Assembly: GCF_016902445.1 (NCBI RefSeq)
Contig: NZ_JACSNX010000003.1
Span: forward strand, 1-64,000
Length of the DNA: 64,000 nucleotides
Source of the DNA: Oscillibacter valericigenes
GTDB taxonomy: Bacteria > Bacillota > Clostridia > Oscillospirales > Oscillospiraceae
Direction: 5' to 3'
The position numbers and the translations under genes are program-made. Below are positions 50,195 to 58,753 of this stretch, in pieces. The first letter of the stretch is position 1; the number at the start of each line of letters is the position of its first letter. Under the pieces are notes generated by a model. That model made no database searches. It was not told the origin of the DNA and was given only the letters and a program-made list of their open reading frames with translations.

Positions 50195-51906
50195 GTCGTT
50201 GCCTCCTTCAGCAGGAAGTCGGTGATGGGAGCGCCCGCCGCCACCATGGGACGGACCATCTCATCAATGTCCAGTTGGCAGTCAATAATGGCGCCGCAGC
50301 CGGCGTCCAGAGCGGCGGCCAGCGCCTGCTCCACCTCGGCACGGGTGGTGGCCCGGAAGCCCTTGAGGCCATAGGCCTCCGCCAGCCTGACGAAGTCCGG
50401 TCCCCGGTCCAGGGTGGTGGCGGAGTAGCGCCCGCCGTAGATCAGGCTCTGCCACTGGCGGACCATGCCCAGCGTGCCGTTGTTGAAGATCACGGAGACG
50501 ATGGGCAGGCCGTAGTACTGGACCGTGGCCAGCTCATTGCAGTTCATGCGGAACCCGCCGTCGCCGGTGATGTGGATGACCCGCTTGTCCGGGTTGCCCA
50601 GCTGGGCGCCGATGGCGGCCCCCAGGCCGAAGCCCATGGTGCCGAATCCGCCGGAGGTCAGCAGCTGGCCGGGATAGCGGAAGTGGAGGTACTTGATGGC
50701 CCACATCTGGTTCTGGCCCACGTCGGTGGCCACGATGGTCTCCGGCGGTGTCTGATACTGGATCACGTCCAGGATCTGCTGGGGGGTGAGCTGGGCGCTG
50801 TCCCCGGCGGTGGAGGGGGCACGCATGGGCAGGATATGCTGCTTCCAGGCCGCGTGATGGTACTGGGGCAGGCGCTCGTTCAGCATGGACAGCACCCTTC
50901 TGGCGGAGCCGATGATGTGGTGGTCTGTCAGCACGTTCTTGTCGATCTCCGCCCGGTCGATGTCGATCTGGACGATCTTGGCCTGGGCGGCAAAGGAGGC
51001 GGGATCGGAGGCCACCCGGTCGGAGAACCGGCAGCCCACGGCGATCAGCAGGTCACATTCGGAGGTAGCCACGTTGGAGGCCTGGGAGCCGTGCATGCCG
51101 ATCATGCCGGTGGTCAGGGGATGGGCACCGGGAAATCCGCCCCCGCCCATGACGGTGATGGCCACCGGGGCGTCCAGCTTCTCGGCAAACTCCCGGAACT
51201 CCTTGTGTGCCCGGCCCCGGACCACACCGCCGCCGCAGATCAGGAACGGCCGCTCCGCGTGGCGGATCATCTCCAGCAGCTTGTCCACGTCCTGCCGGTC
51301 CGGCTCCGGGTTCTTCAGGCTGTGGCTGGCGTTCAGGCTGCGGATGCTCTCACAGCCACGGTTCTTCTGCCAGGGGATGAACTCGTACTCCACCATCTGG
51401 TCCGGGGCGGTGACGTTTTTCAGAAAGTCGATCAGCACCGGGCCGGGCCGGCCGGTGGCCGCCACGGCGAAGGCCTGCCGCATCACGTCCGGGATCTTGT
51501 CCGCCGAGCGGACGAGGAAGGTGGCCTTGGTGATGGGCATGGCGATGCCGGTGGCGTCCACCTCCTGAAAGGCGTCCCGGCCCAGCAGGTTCTCCCCCAC
51601 GTTGCAGGTGATGAACACCACGGGGGAGGAGTCCAGGTGGGCGGTGGCGATGCCGGTGGTCAGGTTGGTGGTGCCGGGGCCGGAGGTGGCGAAGCACACA
51701 CCCACCTTTCCGGTGGAGCGGGCATAGCCGTCTGCGGCGTGGGCGGCGCCCTGCTCGTGGGCGGTCAGAATGTGGCGGATCCTGCCCTGATACCGGTACA
51801 ATTCGTCATAGATGTTCAGGATGGTGCCGCCGGGATAGCCGAAGACAGTGTCCACCTCCTGTTCCAGCAGACATTCCAGGATGGCCTGGGTGGCGCGGAT
51901 CTTCAA
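50191..51906 (-). CDS. ilvB: acetolactate synthase large (catalytic) subunit
   Basis: First step of branched-chain amino-acid synthesis: ThDP-dependent condensation of pyruvate. The 571 residues contain the catalytic glutamate region AHEQGAAHAADGYAR (about 48-62), TSGPGTTNLTTGIATA, the FAD-binding middle domain (GGGVVRGRAHKEF), and the ThDP motif GDGGFRMNCNELATVQYYGLPI...NN (about 435-460). Start is TTG 51906 with AAGGAGG 8 nt upstream; an ATG 8 nt further upstream is out of frame. Head of ilvBNCD, preceded by a leader with an attenuator-like hairpin. Confidence 0.96.
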
Positions 51907-51983
51907 TCTGCATTCCTCCTTCTCTCATTGCGTCTTCGGACGCGCATGGCCCGCAGGACAGCCCTGCTGCCGGGGGCGCCGGC

Positions 51984-52032
51984 ATAAAAGAAGACGCCTG
52001 TGCCCCTTGTGTCGGGTCACAGACGCCTCAAA
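51984..52032 (-). terminator. attenuator hairpin before ilvB
   Basis: On the minus strand GAGGCGTCTGTG pairs (with three wobbles) with CACAGGCGTCTT across a CCC...GGG loop, followed by CTTTTATG. It lies 15 nt after the stop of the isoleucine-rich leader ORF and about 80 nt before ilvB. A second hairpin GCGTC-cgaa-GACGC lies nearer the ilvB ribosome binding site. Confidence 0.72.
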
Positions 52033-52046
52033 AGTTTCAGATCCTT

Positions 52047-52193
52047 TTAGACCGCTGCTCTGCGGGATACGGAAATGACGTTCCGGCTCTGCGCATGACC
52101 AAACACACTATTCTCTTCCGGCGTAATAATCGCCACCAGAATCAGAATAATGCTGATAATAATCATGCTAATGTTGATCAGAGCAAACATCAT
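52047..52193 (-). CDS. isoleucine-rich leader peptide of the ilv operon
   Basis: A 48-residue ORF not expected from size alone to be annotated. It starts with two ATGs (52193, 52190) behind GGAGGAACTTTCCCA. Ten of residues 6-23 are Ile and the first 24 also hold three Leu and one Val; the rest is hydrophilic and ends AQSRNVISVSRRAAV. It lies between the ilv promoter and a terminator-like hairpin, so ribosome stalling at Ile codons when isoleucine is short could favour antitermination. It could instead be a real small membrane protein, because one long hydrophobic stretch is also present. Confidence 0.65.
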   Translation of the reverse strand: MMFALINISMIIISIILILVAIITPEENSVFGHAQSRNVISVSRRAAV

Positions 52194-52246
52194 TGGGAAA
52201 GTTCCTCCGCCTATCGTTCCGCAGGCTGTGCGGGATCTTGGTCTTC

Positions 52247-52275
52247 ATTATATCGTTGCCAGCCTGCCTGCGCAA
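52247..52275 (-). promoter_or_regulatory. promoter of ilvBNCD
   Basis: Minus strand TTGCGC (52270-52275), 17-nt spacer, TATAAT (52247-52252), about 55 nt before the leader ORF. Confidence 0.88.
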
Positions 52276-52449
52276 TGAAAAATTTGAAGCGTTCAGTCTT
52301 TTTATGGACTTCCACAAAAATGCGGAGAAAACGTCGGAAAAAACCGGTCAATGTGCAAGAGGATCCGAAGACCGGCGGCCGGCGGCAGAAGCAAACTCAC
52401 CAAAAGATCGGAAAATGCTTGGGGAAATAGACGAAGGAGGAGAGACCAG

Positions 52450-52473
52450 GCACAGGAGGAGACTGTGCTTTTT
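52450..52473 (+). terminator. orphan terminator-like hairpin upstream of gdhA
   Basis: GCACAG-gaggaga-CTGTGC followed by TTTTT. No gene on the plus strand ends here, so it may be incidental, or mark a short RNA. The rest of the 52276-52487 stretch shows nothing I can support. Confidence 0.35.
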
Positions 52474-52487
52474 ACACAATCAGGGAC

Positions 52488-52516
52488 TTCCCAAGGAGGT
52501 AATTTTTTGTTATAAT
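52488..52516 (+). promoter_or_regulatory. candidate gdhA promoter
   Basis: TTCCCA (52488-52493), 17-nt spacer, TATAAT (52511-52516); a leader of about 130 nt follows. Confidence 0.6.
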
Positions 52517-52650
52517 ACAGATACAGAGAGACGCTCGCTCAAAAATGCTGCGGAACGCAGCCATATCCAGCTGTTTGCCGGTTCAGAAGATCCCCTCAGC
52601 AGGCATCAGAAGCTTGACAGATTTCCAGAATTTTGACGGGAGGGTGCGTC

Positions 52651-54000
52651 ATGGATACCTATCTGGCCAGCGTGATCGAAAACGTGCGGAAGAAACACAG
52701 CCACGAACCGGAATTCGTTCAGACCGTGGAGGAGGTGCTCTCATCCCTGGAGCCGGTGATCGCAAGGCATCCGGAGTATGAGCGGGTGGATCTGCTGAAC
52801 CGGCTGGTGGAGCCGGAGCGGATGTTCACCTTCCGGGTGACTTGGGAGGATGACCGGGGCCGGTGGCACACCAACACGGGCTACCGCTGTCAGTTCAACG
52901 GGGCTCTGGGCCCTTACAAGGGCGGCATCCGGTTCCAGGCCAACGTGTACCCGGGGATCATCAAATTCCTGGGGTTCGAGCAGATCTTCAAGAACAGCCT
53001 GACGGGACTGCCCATCGGCGGCGGCAAGGGCGGCGCGGACTTCGACCCAGCCGGCAAGTCCGAGGCGGAGATCATGCGGTTCTGTCAGTCCTTCATGCAG
53101 GCGCTGTACCGCTACATCGGGCCGGATATTGACGTGCCGGCCGGCGACATGGGCGTGGGCGGCCGGGAGATCGGCTATCTCTTCGGCGAGTATCGGCGGC
53201 TGAAGGGCGTGTTTGAAAACGGCGTCCTCACCGGCAAGGGATTTTCCTACGGCGGAAGCCGCATCCGGCCGGAGGCCACGGGCTTCGGCTCGGTGTACTA
53301 CCTCCAGAACGTGCTGGCCCACGAGGGGGAGGACATCGCCGGCAAGACCATCGCCTGCGCCGGCTTCGGCAATGTGACCTGGGGCATCTGCCGCAAGGCC
53401 ACGGAGCTTGGGGCGAAAGTCGTCACGCTCTCCGGCCCGGACGGCTATGTCTATGACCCGGACGGCGTGGTGACGGACGAGAAGATCGCCTATCTGGTGG
53501 AGATGCGCGCCAGCGGCCGCAACCGGGTGCAGGACTATGCGGACCGGTTCGGCGCGGCCTTCTTCCCGGGGGAGAAGCCCTGGGGCGTGAAGGCGGATGT
53601 GGTGATGCCCTCCGCCATGCAGAACGACGTACATCTGGATTCCGCCAGGCGGATCGCCGCCAACGGCGTGAAGTACTATATCGAGGTGGCCAATATGCCC
53701 ACCACCAACGACGCACTGAAGTTCCTGATGGAGCAGCCGGGGATGATCGTGGCGCCCAGCAAGGCGGTGAACGCCGGCGGCGTGGCCACCAGCGCCCTGG
53801 AGATGGCCCAGAACAGCGAACGGCTGGTGTGGACCGCGGAGGAGGTGGACGCCCAGCTCCACCGGATCATGGATACCATCTATCAGATGAGCGTGGACGC
53901 GGCAGAGGAATACGGCCTGGGCTATGACCTGGTGGCGGGGGCCAACATTGCCGGCTTCCGCCGGGTGGCGGAGGCCATGATGGAGCAGGGCGTCTTCTGA
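52651..54000 (+). CDS. gdhA: glutamate dehydrogenase
   Basis: Interconverts glutamate and 2-oxoglutarate plus ammonia; the 449-residue family I form usually works with NADP(H) in ammonia assimilation. Motifs: GPYKGGIRFQANVYPG, the substrate-lysine segment PIGGGKGGADFDPAGKS, PAGDMGVGGREIGYLFGEYRR, and the Rossmann segment IACAGFGNVTWGICRKATELG. ATG 52651 with GGGAGG 9 nt upstream; an in-frame start at 52633 has no site. Sits between ilv and the hydrogenase, so links amino nitrogen and redox balance. Confidence 0.96.
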   Translation: MDTYLASVIENVRKKHSHEPEFVQTVEEVLSSLEPVIARHPEYERVDLLNRLVEPERMFTFRVTWEDDRGRWHTNTGYRCQFNGALGPYKGGIRFQANVYPGIIKFLGFEQIFKNSLTGLPIGGGKGGADFDPAGKSEAEIMRFCQSFMQALYRYIGPDIDVPAGDMGVGGREIGYLFGEYRRLKGVFENGVLTGKGFSYGGSRIRPEATGFGSVYYLQNVLAHEGEDIAGKTIACAGFGNVTWGICRKATELGAKVVTLSGPDGYVYDPDGVVTDEKIAYLVEMRASGRNRVQDYADRFGAAFFPGEKPWGVKADVVMPSAMQNDVHLDSARRIAANGVKYYIEVANMPTTNDALKFLMEQPGMIVAPSKAVNAGGVATSALEMAQNSERLVWTAEEVDAQLHRIMDTIYQMSVDAAEEYGLGYDLVAGANIAGFRRVAEAMMEQGVF

Positions 54001-54033
54001 CGCCGGCCTGGGATCTTGAAAAACGGGGCACAC

Positions 54034-54073
54034 ATGCGGGGCCCGCCGGGAGGTGCGGGCCCTATGCATTTTT
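54034..54073 (+). terminator. terminator of gdhA
   Basis: GGGCCCGC (54039-54046) with its complement at 54055-54062, outer ATGC/GCAT pairs, then TTTTT. It ends only 33 nt before the next start, and I see no separate promoter for the hydrogenase in that gap. Confidence 0.75.
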
Positions 54074-54105
54074 GCTAGGATCATTCACAAATGAGGGGAG
54101 ACTTT

Positions 54106-54588
54106 ATGGAGCAGAATCTGGAGAGAGCGGAGGCAATTATCGACGCCTACGGCTGCGAGCAGAGCAACCTGATCGCCATCATGCAGGAGATCCAGGGGGA
54201 GTACAAGTACCTCAGCGAAGGCGCCCTGACCCTGATCGCGGAAAAGCTGGGGATCAGCACCGCCAAGGTCTACAGCGTGGCTACCTTTTACGAGAACTTC
54301 TCGCTGGAGGCAAAGGGACGGCACATCATCAAGGTGTGCACCGGCACGGCCTGCCATGTGCGCAAATCCGGGCCCATCTATGACGCGCTGCGGGATGCAC
54401 TGGGTCTGACCGGCAAGAAAAAGACGTCCGCGGATGGACTGTTCACCCTGGAGACCGTGGCCTGCCTTGGCGCCTGCGGCCTGGCCCCGGTGATGACCAT
54501 TGACGGAGAGGTCCACTCCAAAATGACGCCGGAGGCGGCTCTGGCGCTGGTGGAGGAGATCCGGAAGAAGGAGGGTGCCGCACAATGA
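54106..54588 (+). CDS. hndA: NAD(P)-coupled [FeFe] hydrogenase, NuoE-like [2Fe-2S] subunit
   Basis: A 160-residue thioredoxin-fold [2Fe-2S] protein of the NuoE/HndA type. Visible: N-terminal helical part, EKLGISTAKVYSVATFYENFSLEAKG, then cluster ligands in CTGTACHVRKSG (CxxxxC) and CLGACGLAP (CxxxC). It passes electrons between the flavin subunit and the hydrogenase core. ATG 54106 with GAGGGGAG. First of three genes; its stop overlaps the next start by 4 nt. Confidence 0.93.
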   Translation: MEQNLERAEAIIDAYGCEQSNLIAIMQEIQGEYKYLSEGALTLIAEKLGISTAKVYSVATFYENFSLEAKGRHIIKVCTGTACHVRKSGPIYDALRDALGLTGKKKTSADGLFTLETVACLGACGLAPVMTIDGEVHSKMTPEAALALVEEIRKKEGAAQ

Positions 54589-56483
54589 CACATGCAAAGA
54601 TGACGCGGGACAGCTTCCATGTGTTCCAGGCCAACGCCCGGAACGCCCTGAAGCAGAGCGAGCAGGTGCCCTCCGTGCTGATCTGTGCCGGGACCGGCTG
54701 CATCGCCGGCGGCGCCATGAAGATCTACGACAACCTGAAGGCGGAGTGCGAGCAGCGGGGGCTGAAGGTCTACGTGGGCCTGAAGCACGACACGGACGAG
54801 GAGAAGAGCCTCCACGTGAAGATGAGCGGCTGCCACGGCTTCTGTGAGATGGGCCCCCTGGTCCACATCGAGCCGCTGGGCGTCATGTACATCCATGTGA
54901 AGCCCGAGGACTGCCACGAGATCCTGGAAAAGACTGTGTTGGGCGGGGAGATCATCGACCGGCTGGTGTATCATCTGGACGGCGTGGCCTATCCACGGCA
55001 GGCGGATATTCCCTTCTACAAGAAGCAGCACCGGGTGGTGCTGGAGAACTGCGGCAGCAGCGACGCCGAGGACATTGAGGAGTATATCGCCAAGGGCGGC
55101 TACGCCGGCTTTGAGAAGGCTCTGTTTGAGATGACCGGCGAGGAGATCTGCAAGGACATCATCGACTCCGGCCTCCGGGGCCGGGGCGGCGGCGGATTCC
55201 CCGCCGGCCGGAAGTGGGACGGTGCCCGGCGGCAGAAGTCCGAAAAGAAGTACATCGTCTGCAACGGCGATGAGGGCGACCCCGGCGCGTTCATGGACCG
55301 CTCCATCATGGAGGGCAACCCCCACAGCGTGCTGGAGGGCATGATGATCGCCGGCCGCGCGGTAGGCAGCGATGAGGGCTATATCTACGTCCGGGCGGAG
55401 TACCCCCTGGCGGTGAGCCGCCTGAAGGCCGCCATCGCCAAGGCGGAGGAGTACGGTCTGCTGGGCGACCACATCATGGGCAGCGACTTCTCCTTCCGCA
55501 TCCATGTGAATCGCGGCGCCGGCGCCTTTGTCTGCGGCGAGGGCAGCGCCCTGACGGCCTCCATCGAGGGCAACCGGGGCATGCCACGGGTCAAGCCGCC
55601 CCGGACCATTGAACACGGCCTGTGGGCGGAGCCCACCGTGCTGAACAATGTGGAGACCTTTGCCAATGTGCCCCTCATCATCCGCAGGGGCGTGGACTGG
55701 TACCGGTCCATCGGCACCAAGACCAGCCCCGGCACCAAGGCCTTCGCCCTGACAGGCAACGTGGTGAACACCGGCCTCATCGAGGTGCCCATGGGCACCA
55801 CCATCCGGGAGGTGGTGTTCGACATCGGCGGCGGCATCCGGAACGGCAAGAAGTTCAAGGCCGTCCAGATCGGCGGCCCCTCCGGCGGCGCCACCACCGC
55901 AAGCAAAGAACACCTGGACCTGCCTCTGGATTTCGACAGCCTGAAGAGTATCGGCGCCATGATCGGCTCCGGCGGCCTGGTGGTGATGGACGAGGACACC
56001 TGCATGGTGGAGACGGCCCGCTTCTTCATGGAGTTCACCCAGAAGGAGTCCTGCGGCAAGTGCGTGCCCTGCCGGGAGGGGACCAAGCGGATGCTGGAGA
56101 TCCTGGACCGGATCATCGCCAACCAGGGCACGCTGGAGGACCTGGACCTGCTGGAGGAGCTGGCGGACACCATCAGCAAGACGGCCCTGTGCGGCCTGGG
56201 ACAGAGCGCCTGCAAGCCAGTCCAGAGCACGCTGAAGTATTTCCGGGAGGAGTATCTGGCCCACGTGGTGGACCACCACTGTCCCATCTGCAACCGGGAG
56301 AAGCCCCACCCCACCATCGATGCGGAGAAGTGCAAGGGCTGCGGCAAGTGCCGGAAGAACTGCCCCATGGAGGCCATCACCGGCGCGCCCAAGCAGGTCC
56401 ATGTCATCGATCCGGAGAAGTGCATCAACTGCGGCGCCTGTGTGGACAACTGCCCCTTCGGCGCCATCACGGCCAGCAAGTGA
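54585..56483 (+). CDS. hndC: hydrogenase flavin subunit (NuoF/HndC type)
   Basis: A 632-residue FMN/NAD(P)-binding subunit. Order: an N-terminal ferredoxin-like segment with CAGTGCIAGG and CHGFCEMGP (thioredoxin-like [2Fe-2S]), the NAD/FMN core with GLRGRGGGGFPAGRKWD, CNGDEGDPGAFMDRSIMEG and ALTASIEGNRGMPRVKPP, the [4Fe-4S] site ESCGKCVPCREGTKRM...CGLGQSACKPV, and a C-terminal 2[4Fe-4S] ferredoxin domain (CKGCGKCRKNCPMEAI, CINCGACVDNCPFGAI). This is the electron-bifurcating layout, oxidising NAD(P)H and ferredoxin together, though bifurcation itself is inferred. Overlaps hndA by 4 nt. Confidence 0.95.
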   Translation: MTHAKMTRDSFHVFQANARNALKQSEQVPSVLICAGTGCIAGGAMKIYDNLKAECEQRGLKVYVGLKHDTDEEKSLHVKMSGCHGFCEMGPLVHIEPLGVMYIHVKPEDCHEILEKTVLGGEIIDRLVYHLDGVAYPRQADIPFYKKQHRVVLENCGSSDAEDIEEYIAKGGYAGFEKALFEMTGEEICKDIIDSGLRGRGGGGFPAGRKWDGARRQKSEKKYIVCNGDEGDPGAFMDRSIMEGNPHSVLEGMMIAGRAVGSDEGYIYVRAEYPLAVSRLKAAIAKAEEYGLLGDHIMGSDFSFRIHVNRGAGAFVCGEGSALTASIEGNRGMPRVKPPRTIEHGLWAEPTVLNNVETFANVPLIIRRGVDWYRSIGTKTSPGTKAFALTGNVVNTGLIEVPMGTTIREVVFDIGGGIRNGKKFKAVQIGGPSGGATTASKEHLDLPLDFDSLKSIGAMIGSGGLVVMDEDTCMVETARFFMEFTQKESCGKCVPCREGTKRMLEILDRIIANQGTLEDLDLLEELADTISKTALCGLGQSACKPVQSTLKYFREEYLAHVVDHHCPICNREKPHPTIDAEKCKGCGKCRKNCPMEAITGAPKQVHVIDPEKCINCGACVDNCPFGAITASK

Positions 56484-56496
56484 GGAGGGAGAACCA

Positions 56497-58203
56497 ATGG
56501 CAAAGGGAATTATGTATATCGACGGCCAGCGGGTGCCCTTCGACGGGGAGAAGAACGTCCTGGCTGTGATCCGGAAGGCCGGCATCGACATGCCCACCTT
56601 CTGCTACTATTCAGAACTGAGCGTCTACGGCGCTTGCCGGATGTGCGTGGTGGAGGACGAGAAGGGCAAGATCGACGCCTCCTGCTCCATGGAGCCCCGG
56701 GACGGCATGGTGATCCGCACCAACACCGCACGGCTCTTGAAGCACCGGCGGATGATTCTGGAGCTGATGCTGTCCTCCCACTGCCGGGACTGCACCACCT
56801 GCGAGAAGAGCGGCAGCTGCCGGCTCCAGGAGCTGGCCCTGCGCTTCGGCGTGCGGCACGTCCGCTTCCAGGACACCCGGCCCCACTATGAGATCGACAC
56901 CTCCTCTCCGGCCATCGTCCGGGACCCCAACAAGTGCATCCTCTGCGGCGACTGCATCCGGGTGTGCGAGGAGATGCAAGGCATGGGCATCCTGAACTTC
57001 GCCCACCGGGGCAGCGATCTGCAGGTAATGCCGGCCTTTGACCGGAAACTCAGTGAGACCAACTGCATCAGCTGCGGCCAGTGCGCCGCCGCCTGCCCCA
57101 CCGGCGCCATCACCATCTTCAATGAGATCGGCCGGGGCTGGCGGGCCCTTCACGACCCCAAGAAGCGGGTGGTGTTCCAGATCGCCCCGGCGGTCCGGGT
57201 GGCGGTGGGCGAGGCCTTCGGCCTGGAGCCCGGTGTCAACGCCATCAACAAGCTGGTGTCTGCCCTGAAGATGATGGGCGCCGACGAGGTGTACGACACC
57301 ACCTTCGGCGCGGATCTGACCGTCATGGAGGAGGCGGACGAGTTCCTGGAGCGGCTGAAGAAGGGCGGCCCCTTCCCCATGTTCACCAGCTGCTGTCCGG
57401 CGTGGGTGAAGTACGTGGAGGAAGAGCGGCCCCACTTCCTGAAGAACATCTCCACCTGCAAGTCCCCCATGGAGATGTTTGCCGCCGTGCTGAAGGACCA
57501 GTACGCCAAGAAGGACGCGGAGGACGGGCGGACCACCTATCACATCGCCATCATGCCCTGCACCGCCAAGAAGATGGAGGCCAAGCGGCCGGAGTTCCAG
57601 CATGACGGAAAACCGGACGTGGATCTGGTGCTGACCACCCAGGAGATCATCAACATGATCAAGGAGTCCGGCATCCGCTTCGCGGAGCTGGAGGGGGAGT
57701 CCCCGGACCTGCCCTTCGGCATGGGCACCGGCGCGGCCACCATCTTCGGCACCACCGGCGGCGTGGCGGAGGCCGTGGCCCGGCGGGTGGTGGAGGACAA
57801 GTCCAAGAACACCCTCCAGGCCATCCAGTTCTCCGGTATCCGGGGCAGCGAGACCATCCGGGCCGTGACGCTGCCGGTGGGGGACCGGGCCCTGCGGATC
57901 GCCGTGGTCCACGGCCTGGTGAATGCCCAGAAGCTGCTGGACGATATCGAGGCGGGCCGGGAGTACTTCGACCTGGTGGAGGTCATGACCTGCAAGACCG
58001 GCTGCGTCGGCGGTGCGGGCCAGCCCTACGGACTGATCCCGGTGAAGCAGCAGCGGGCGGAGGGCCTCTACGAGGCGGACCGCACTGCCCTCATCAAGCG
58101 GTCCGAGCGGAACCCCATGGTCACCAAGCTCCTGGAGGGGGCTCTCAAGGGCCGCACCCATGAGCTGTTACACGTGGAGTACAAACGCCCGGACAAGGCG
58201 TGA
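56497..58203 (+). CDS. hndD: [FeFe] hydrogenase catalytic subunit (HndD type)
   Basis: A 568-residue hydrogenase. N-terminal [2Fe-2S] domain (CYYSELSVYGACRMCVVEDE), a His-Cys3 cluster segment (LSSHCRDCTTCEKSGSC), two [4Fe-4S] sites (CILCGDCIRVCEEM, CISCGQCAAACPTGAI), then the H-cluster core: L1 FTSCCPAWVKYVE (about residue 296), L2 MPCTAKKMEAKRPE (about 352) and L3 EVMTCKTGCVGGAGQP (about 493). L3 differs from the usual CPGGC...GGGQP but keeps both cysteines. ATG 56497 with AGGAGGGAG; the in-frame 56320 start lies inside hndC. Terminator follows. Confidence 0.95.
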   Translation: MAKGIMYIDGQRVPFDGEKNVLAVIRKAGIDMPTFCYYSELSVYGACRMCVVEDEKGKIDASCSMEPRDGMVIRTNTARLLKHRRMILELMLSSHCRDCTTCEKSGSCRLQELALRFGVRHVRFQDTRPHYEIDTSSPAIVRDPNKCILCGDCIRVCEEMQGMGILNFAHRGSDLQVMPAFDRKLSETNCISCGQCAAACPTGAITIFNEIGRGWRALHDPKKRVVFQIAPAVRVAVGEAFGLEPGVNAINKLVSALKMMGADEVYDTTFGADLTVMEEADEFLERLKKGGPFPMFTSCCPAWVKYVEEERPHFLKNISTCKSPMEMFAAVLKDQYAKKDAEDGRTTYHIAIMPCTAKKMEAKRPEFQHDGKPDVDLVLTTQEIINMIKESGIRFAELEGESPDLPFGMGTGAATIFGTTGGVAEAVARRVVEDKSKNTLQAIQFSGIRGSETIRAVTLPVGDRALRIAVVHGLVNAQKLLDDIEAGREYFDLVEVMTCKTGCVGGAGQPYGLIPVKQQRAEGLYEADRTALIKRSERNPMVTKLLEGALKGRTHELLHVEYKRPDKA

Positions 58204-58221
58204 GCGCGTTTTTGCGCGGGG

Positions 58222-58248
58222 AGCCCCTCCTGCTTGGGAGGGGCTTTT
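58222..58248 (+). terminator. terminator of the hydrogenase operon
   Basis: AGCCCCTCC (58222-58230), 6-nt loop, complement 58237-58245, then TTTT. Confidence 0.85.
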
Positions 58249-58345
58249 CCCATGCAGCGTCCGCTGCGGGCGGAGAAAAATTTTCCTTGCGTTTCCGGGC
58301 GGGATCCGGTATCGTAGAAAAAGAGCGCGAAAGGAGGACCAGAGC

Positions 58346-58753
58346 ATGATCCTGATGGCCTGTGTGGACGGCCGGAACGGCATGGCCTTCAACTGCCGGC
58401 GGCAGAGCCGGGACCGGGCGGTGCGGGCGGACCTGCTGGCAGAGGCCGGAGAGGACCGCTTGTGGGTCAGTGAGGCCACGGCCCGGCAGTTTGCCCCGGA
58501 GGAGCAGAACCGCCTTCGCGTGGACGAGTCGTTTCTGGAGAAGGCGGGGCCGGGGGAGCCCTGCTTTGTGGAGGACCGCTCCGTGGCGCCCTGTGCCGGG
58601 CGCGTGGAGCGGGTGGTGCTGTACCGCTGGGACCGGGCCTATCCGGCGGACCTGTACTGGGACCTGCCCCTGGAGGGCTGGACCCTGGCCCGGCGGGAGG
58701 AGTTCCCCGGCTTCTCCCACGAGATCATCACGAAGGAAGTCTATATCCCATGA
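58346..58753 (+). CDS. uncharacterised protein coupled to a lipoprotein nuclease
   Basis: A 135-residue cytoplasmic protein I do not recognise; AAAGGAGG precedes ATG 58346. It starts ILMACVDGRNGMAFNCRRQS, a segment of conserved look (D..xGMxFNxRRQSxD), and ends FSHEIITKEVYIP. Its stop overlaps the start of the secreted nuclease gene (ATGA), so the two are made together. One reading is a nuclease-protective or regulatory partner, as known for other nuclease/inhibitor pairs; this is inference without motif support. Confidence 0.65.
   Translation: MILMACVDGRNGMAFNCRRQSRDRAVRADLLAEAGEDRLWVSEATARQFAPEEQNRLRVDESFLEKAGPGEPCFVEDRSVAPCAGRVERVVLYRWDRAYPADLYWDLPLEGWTLARREEFPGFSHEIITKEVYIP

Noticed and set aside
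52095..52430. 111-codon plus-strand frame antisense to the ilv leader
   Set aside because: Unusual Asn/His/Gln/Lys composition is the antisense of isoleucine codons in the leader peptide; no ribosome binding site.
52193..52636. 147-codon plus-strand frame before gdhA
   Set aside because: No ribosome binding site, spans the ilv promoter and gdhA promoter, and has no recognisable motif.
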